Made by a program: the position numbers and the translations under genes. The notes beneath the pieces are model-generated. The model searched no databases. It had not been told where the DNA came from and worked only from the letters and a program-made list of their open reading frames with translations. Shown here piece after piece: positions 6,517-8,144 of a DNA stretch of 8,144 nucleotides. The stretch spans positions 1-8,144 of the forward strand of contig JAJYHP010000126.1 of NCBI GenBank assembly GCA_021784715.1, read 5' to 3'. Each line of letters starts with the position of its first letter. The first letter of the stretch is position 1. The stretch is from a bacterium (lineage in GTDB: Bacteria; Eremiobacterota; Eremiobacteria; Baltobacterales; Baltobacteraceae).

Positions 6517-6986
6517 GCTGCGGCGTCCTCCCGCTCGCGAATCTTTGCAACGATCGCGGCGGCGATGCGGTCGAGGAGTTCGCGCAGGCTCCGTTCGGCG
6601 GCTCCGTGTAAGACCGTTGCGTCGATTCGTTCGCCGAGGCCGCCGAGCGGAGCGTGGTACGTTCCCTGGAGCCAGAGCTCTGAGGTCGTCGCGCCGACCG
6701 GGTTGAGCGTCAACGTTCCCTGAAAGCGCGGGAAGAGCCCCGGGTGGTCGGCGGCAGCTAATTCGATGGTTGCCTCCCATCGCGTCGGTGCGAGTTCGAC
6801 CTGCGTCGAGACGGGAATGCGCACTTCACCACCGACCGGAATGTGGAGCGAGCGTAGGCCGACGGCGAGTGCGAGATCGTCGAAAGGCGCTTCGCGCCGA
6901 CCGAGCGCCGCGAAGAGTTCGAGCGCTTCATCGCGTGCAGCCGATGCCGGAAGCGGCAGATCGACGTGCATCTCGACCGGTTTCAT
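6492..6986 (-). CDS. SRPBCC-like protein, downstream paralogue
   Basis: 164-residue soluble protein. Its pattern of alternating strands followed by a long C-terminal amphipathic helix (about 128-160) fits the SRPBCC/START-like ligand-binding fold; the ligand is unknown. Two blocks define it: FPRFQGTL (85-92) and LQGTYHAPLGGLG (106-118), the second typical of SRPBCC proteins just before the final helix. Both blocks occur with identical 21-residue spacing in the upstream neighbour, so the two are paralogues. The ATG at 6986 overlaps the neighbour's stop as ATGA, which fixes the start; the frame stays open further upstream but the extra residues are Arg-rich shadow sequence. It ends in a charged tail, KIREREDAAARRARG. 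No signal peptide or membrane segment. Confidence 0.8.
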   Translation of the reverse strand: MKPVEMHVDLPLPASAARDEALELFAALGRREAPFDDLALAVGLRSLHIPVGGEVRIPVSTQVELAPTRWEATIELAAADHPGLFPRFQGTLTLNPVGATTSELWLQGTYHAPLGGLGERIDATVLHGAAERSLRELLDRIAAAIVAKIREREDAAARRARGLA

Positions 6987-7438
6987 GACGCCTGGATCGT
7001 TTCCGTCCGCTCCTCGATCTCCTCGGCGAGATCGGAAAGAAGTTCGCGCGCGGTCGCCGAGGCGATGCGTGCGCCGAGGACGGCGTCGAAGACGCGCCCG
7101 AATTGCCCGAGTGGAGGCTCGTAGTTGCCGTCGAGCTCTAACGTACACCCACCGCCGTCGCGCGAACGTATTGCGAGCGTCCCCTCGAAATCGGGATAGG
7201 GGCCGCCACCGTACGGGTGCCAGCAGACCTTCCAGACTTCATCGAAGCGCAATGGATCTTCGCTCAGTTCGAAGACGGCCTCGACGTCGTGCGTCGCTTT
7301 CACCGCCACGAGCGGTGCCCGCAATTCGATGCGAGCGCTGCGTGCGCTCGCGGCGAGCGGTGCGAGCTTCGCATGCAACGCTTCGCGAGCCGCTCGATAG
7401 GGTAGCCGGAGAGAACGTTGTTGGTGCAAAGCACTCAT
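6983..7438 (-). CDS. SRPBCC-like protein, upstream paralogue
   Basis: 151-residue soluble protein of the same probable SRPBCC/START-like fold as the next gene. It carries YPDFEGTL (81-88) and LDGNYEPPLGQFG (102-114), then a C-terminal helix (about 118-145) rich in Ala/Leu/Glu. The region before the first block, VWKVCWHPYGGGP, is Trp/Cys/His-containing and has no counterpart in the paralogue, so ligand or partner may differ. Its TGA overlaps the ATG of the downstream paralogue, indicating coupled translation and perhaps a heterodimer. No obvious ribosome site precedes the ATG at 7438. The gene lies 50 nt after the 120-residue hypothetical protein and may share its transcript or have its own promoter in the gap. 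Confidence 0.8.
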   Translation of the reverse strand: MSALHQQRSLRLPYRAAREALHAKLAPLAASARSARIELRAPLVAVKATHDVEAVFELSEDPLRFDEVWKVCWHPYGGGPYPDFEGTLAIRSRDGGGCTLELDGNYEPPLGQFGRVFDAVLGARIASATARELLSDLAEEIEERTETIQAS

Positions 7439-7468
7439 GCGCGAATCGTACCGGAGAGGCGTGAAGAA

Positions 7469-7484
7469 TCTGAGAAAAGTCTGA
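7469..7484. promoter_or_regulatory. TCTGA direct repeat, 11-bp period, before the SRPBCC pair
   Basis: TCTGA occurs at 7469-7473 and again at 7480-7484, 11 bases apart, in the 50-nt gap upstream of the minus-strand SRPBCC genes. One-helical-turn direct repeats are the usual layout of OmpR-type regulator sites, but five-base half-sites are short and could be chance. CTGAG/CTCAG (7470-7474 with 7488-7492) also forms a small inverted repeat here. Confidence 0.2.
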
Positions 7485-7488
7485 AGCC

Positions 7489-7851
7489 TCAGGCGTAAGC
7501 TGAGAAGAAGGCGTGAGGATATATGGAAGCGATGTTGAGTTGGACGAGCGTCGCGCGGTGGAGCGAGTGGTCGCGCAGGTGTCCCGTCGGCAAAATTCCC
7601 GGAGCGCTCGCTTGCTGTTTCGCGGTGGAAACTCTGGCGGAAGCTCTTGCGAGAATCGCCGCGACCTTCACCGCCGACGCGGAGATGAGATCGACGGAGA
7701 GATTCGCCGGCGGCACGATCGCCGAGAGCGCAAAAGCGACCGGCGCGTCGTCCGGCGCCGCGACGGGCAGAAGGGGAAGCGCGCCCTCGGCGGCGGTCGG
7801 CTTCCCAAACGTCCCGCCCCCGAGGAGCGGTGGGAGAACCTCGAGGTTCAT
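7489..7851 (-). CDS. hypothetical protein, Ala/Pro/Leu-rich
   Basis: 120-residue protein I do not recognise. It begins MNLEVLPPLLGGGTFG. The first half is rich in Ala, Pro and Leu with extended hydrophobic runs (ALPLLPVAAP, VAFALSAIVPP). The middle has a likely amphipathic helix (SAVKVAAILARASARVS). The C-terminal part is polar with several His. No signal peptide, membrane helix or known motif. Support for coding: a good ribosome site (GGAGAG, four bases before the ATG at 7851) and codon choice like the neighbours (CTC, GTC, GCG, CCG). A 119-codon frame on the other strand (7523-7882) shares its third codon positions, so GC3 does not separate the two; that frame uses far more AGA/AGG and looks like the shadow. 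A start at 7890 is possible but lacks a ribosome site. First gene of a likely minus-strand group with the SRPBCC pair, divergent from PadR. Confidence 0.55.
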   Translation of the reverse strand: MNLEVLPPLLGGGTFGKPTAAEGALPLLPVAAPDDAPVAFALSAIVPPANLSVDLISASAVKVAAILARASARVSTAKQQASAPGILPTGHLRDHSLHRATLVQLNIASIYPHAFFSAYA

Positions 7852-7855
7852 GGCA

Positions 7856-7861
7856 CTCTCC
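7856..7861 (-). promoter_or_regulatory. ribosome binding site for the hypothetical protein
   Basis: On the minus strand GGAGAG ends four bases before the ATG at 7851. It supports this start and favours the minus-strand frame as the real gene in this stretch. Confidence 0.55.
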
Positions 7862-7905
7862 AGTCTAGCAAAATTCTCGTAAAACGGCACCCATGGCAGG
7901 AAAAC

Positions 7906-7921
7906 TTATTAAAAGTAATAA
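7906..7921. promoter_or_regulatory. AT-rich palindrome in the divergent control region, candidate operator
   Basis: TTATTA (7906-7911) and TAATAA (7916-7921) form a perfect six-base inverted repeat around AAAG, 14 bases before the PadR start and within the 84-nt divergent gap. The right arm lies in TAATAAT, which resembles a -10 box for the PadR gene, although no good -35 is visible. PadR-type repressors commonly bind palindromes at their own promoters, so autoregulation and control of the divergent gene is a reasonable inference. Confidence 0.4.
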
Positions 7922-7935
7922 TAGGCGAAGTTACC

Positions 7936-8144
7936 ATGGCAGTCCTCGCCAAGCGCAGCGCAGAAGAGGTCATACGCGGGCCGATTAAGAGCAAGACGCT
8001 CTTCCCCGTGCTGATCCTCCATCTGCTCGAAGAGCGTGATGACCACGGTTCGGGTCTGATGGCCCGCATCGAGACGCTCTGTTCAGGCTTGCTCGCCGTG
8101 AATACCAATACGATCTATCCATTGCTGCGCCGTTTAGAAGAGCG
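7936..8144 (+). CDS. PadR-family transcriptional regulator (3' end outside window)
   Basis: Partial gene: 69 codons are present and the frame is open to the window edge. After a short basic leader (MAVLAKRSAEEVIRG) comes a winged-helix domain from about residue 20: TLFPVLILHLLEE, then the family signature GSGLMARIETL and NTNTIYPLLRRLEE (56-69), the helix and turn that enter the DNA major groove. PadR proteins are dimeric, usually repressors responding to small molecules or stress. The C-terminal dimerisation helix, which would tell PadR-s1 from s2 types, is cut off. The ATG at 7936 has only a weak upstream AGGCGAAG. It is divergent from the hypothetical protein and SRPBCC pair, which are its likeliest local targets together with itself. 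Confidence 0.93.
   Translation, partial: MAVLAKRSAEEVIRGPIKSKTLFPVLILHLLEERDDHGSGLMARIETLCSGLLAVNTNTIYPLLRRLEE

Noticed and set aside
6987..7148. 54-residue upstream extension of the downstream SRPBCC gene
   Set aside because: The translation is Arg-rich and antisense-like, overlaps the upstream paralogue, and the ATGA overlap gives a far better start at 6986.
7523..7882. 119-codon plus-strand frame with a TGAGG-like ribosome site
   Set aside because: It lies antisense to 7489-7851 with shared third codon positions and uses many AGA/AGG and Cys codons unlike neighbouring genes. It looks like a shadow, though not fully excluded.
7893..7988. Short plus frame starting ATGGCAGG upstream of PadR
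   Set aside because: It overlaps the PadR gene in another frame, ends after 31 codons, has an Arg-rich shadow-like end and lacks a convincing ribosome site.

Overview
The window is GC-rich (about 60% by eye), densely coded bacterial chromosome. Codon choice is consistent throughout (CTC, GTC, GCG, CCG, ATC preferred). Gene content fits an aerobic bacterium. I think of deep-branching groups such as Candidatus Eremiobacterota (WPS-2), but I base that only on overall style and hold it with low confidence. I see no IS element, tRNA or rRNA gene, or CRISPR array, and no gene-free stretch longer than 300 bases.

Layout. (1) 73-777 encodes a VIT1/CCC1-type iron/manganese transporter, followed closely by a small coiled-coil protein (815-1081) built on a perfect 21-bp tandem repeat. 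(2) 1172-4956 is a tight five-gene plus-strand operon: a 35-residue ba3 oxidase subunit IIa, CuA subunit II, heme-copper subunit I, then an OmpR-type response regulator and a soluble histidine kinase. Each of these last two starts inside the previous stop codon (GTGA overlaps). (3) 5049-6458 encodes a lipoprotein with an alpha/beta-hydrolase domain, preceded by a long bulged hairpin. (4) On the minus strand, 6492-7851 holds two tandem, paralogous SRPBCC-like proteins joined by an ATGA overlap, preceded by an unrecognised 120-residue protein. (5) A divergent PadR-type regulator starts at 7936 and runs off the window; an AT-rich palindrome lies just upstream of it.

How the genes work together. 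The oxidase genes have the same order as the Thermus thermophilus ba3 locus (IIa-II-I). They keep all metal ligands and the K-pathway residues, so this should be a working terminal oxidase suited to low oxygen. Coupling a two-component system to the oxidase by stop-start overlaps suggests that the regulator and kinase monitor or control respiration, although the kinase has no recognisable sensor domain or membrane segment. The PadR gene and the three minus-strand genes share an 84-bp divergent control region and may form one regulatory unit.

I found no clearly new multi-gene defence or mobile system. The observations most worth following up are the oxidase/two-component fusion operon, the repeat-expanded coiled-coil gene and the paralogous SRPBCC pair.
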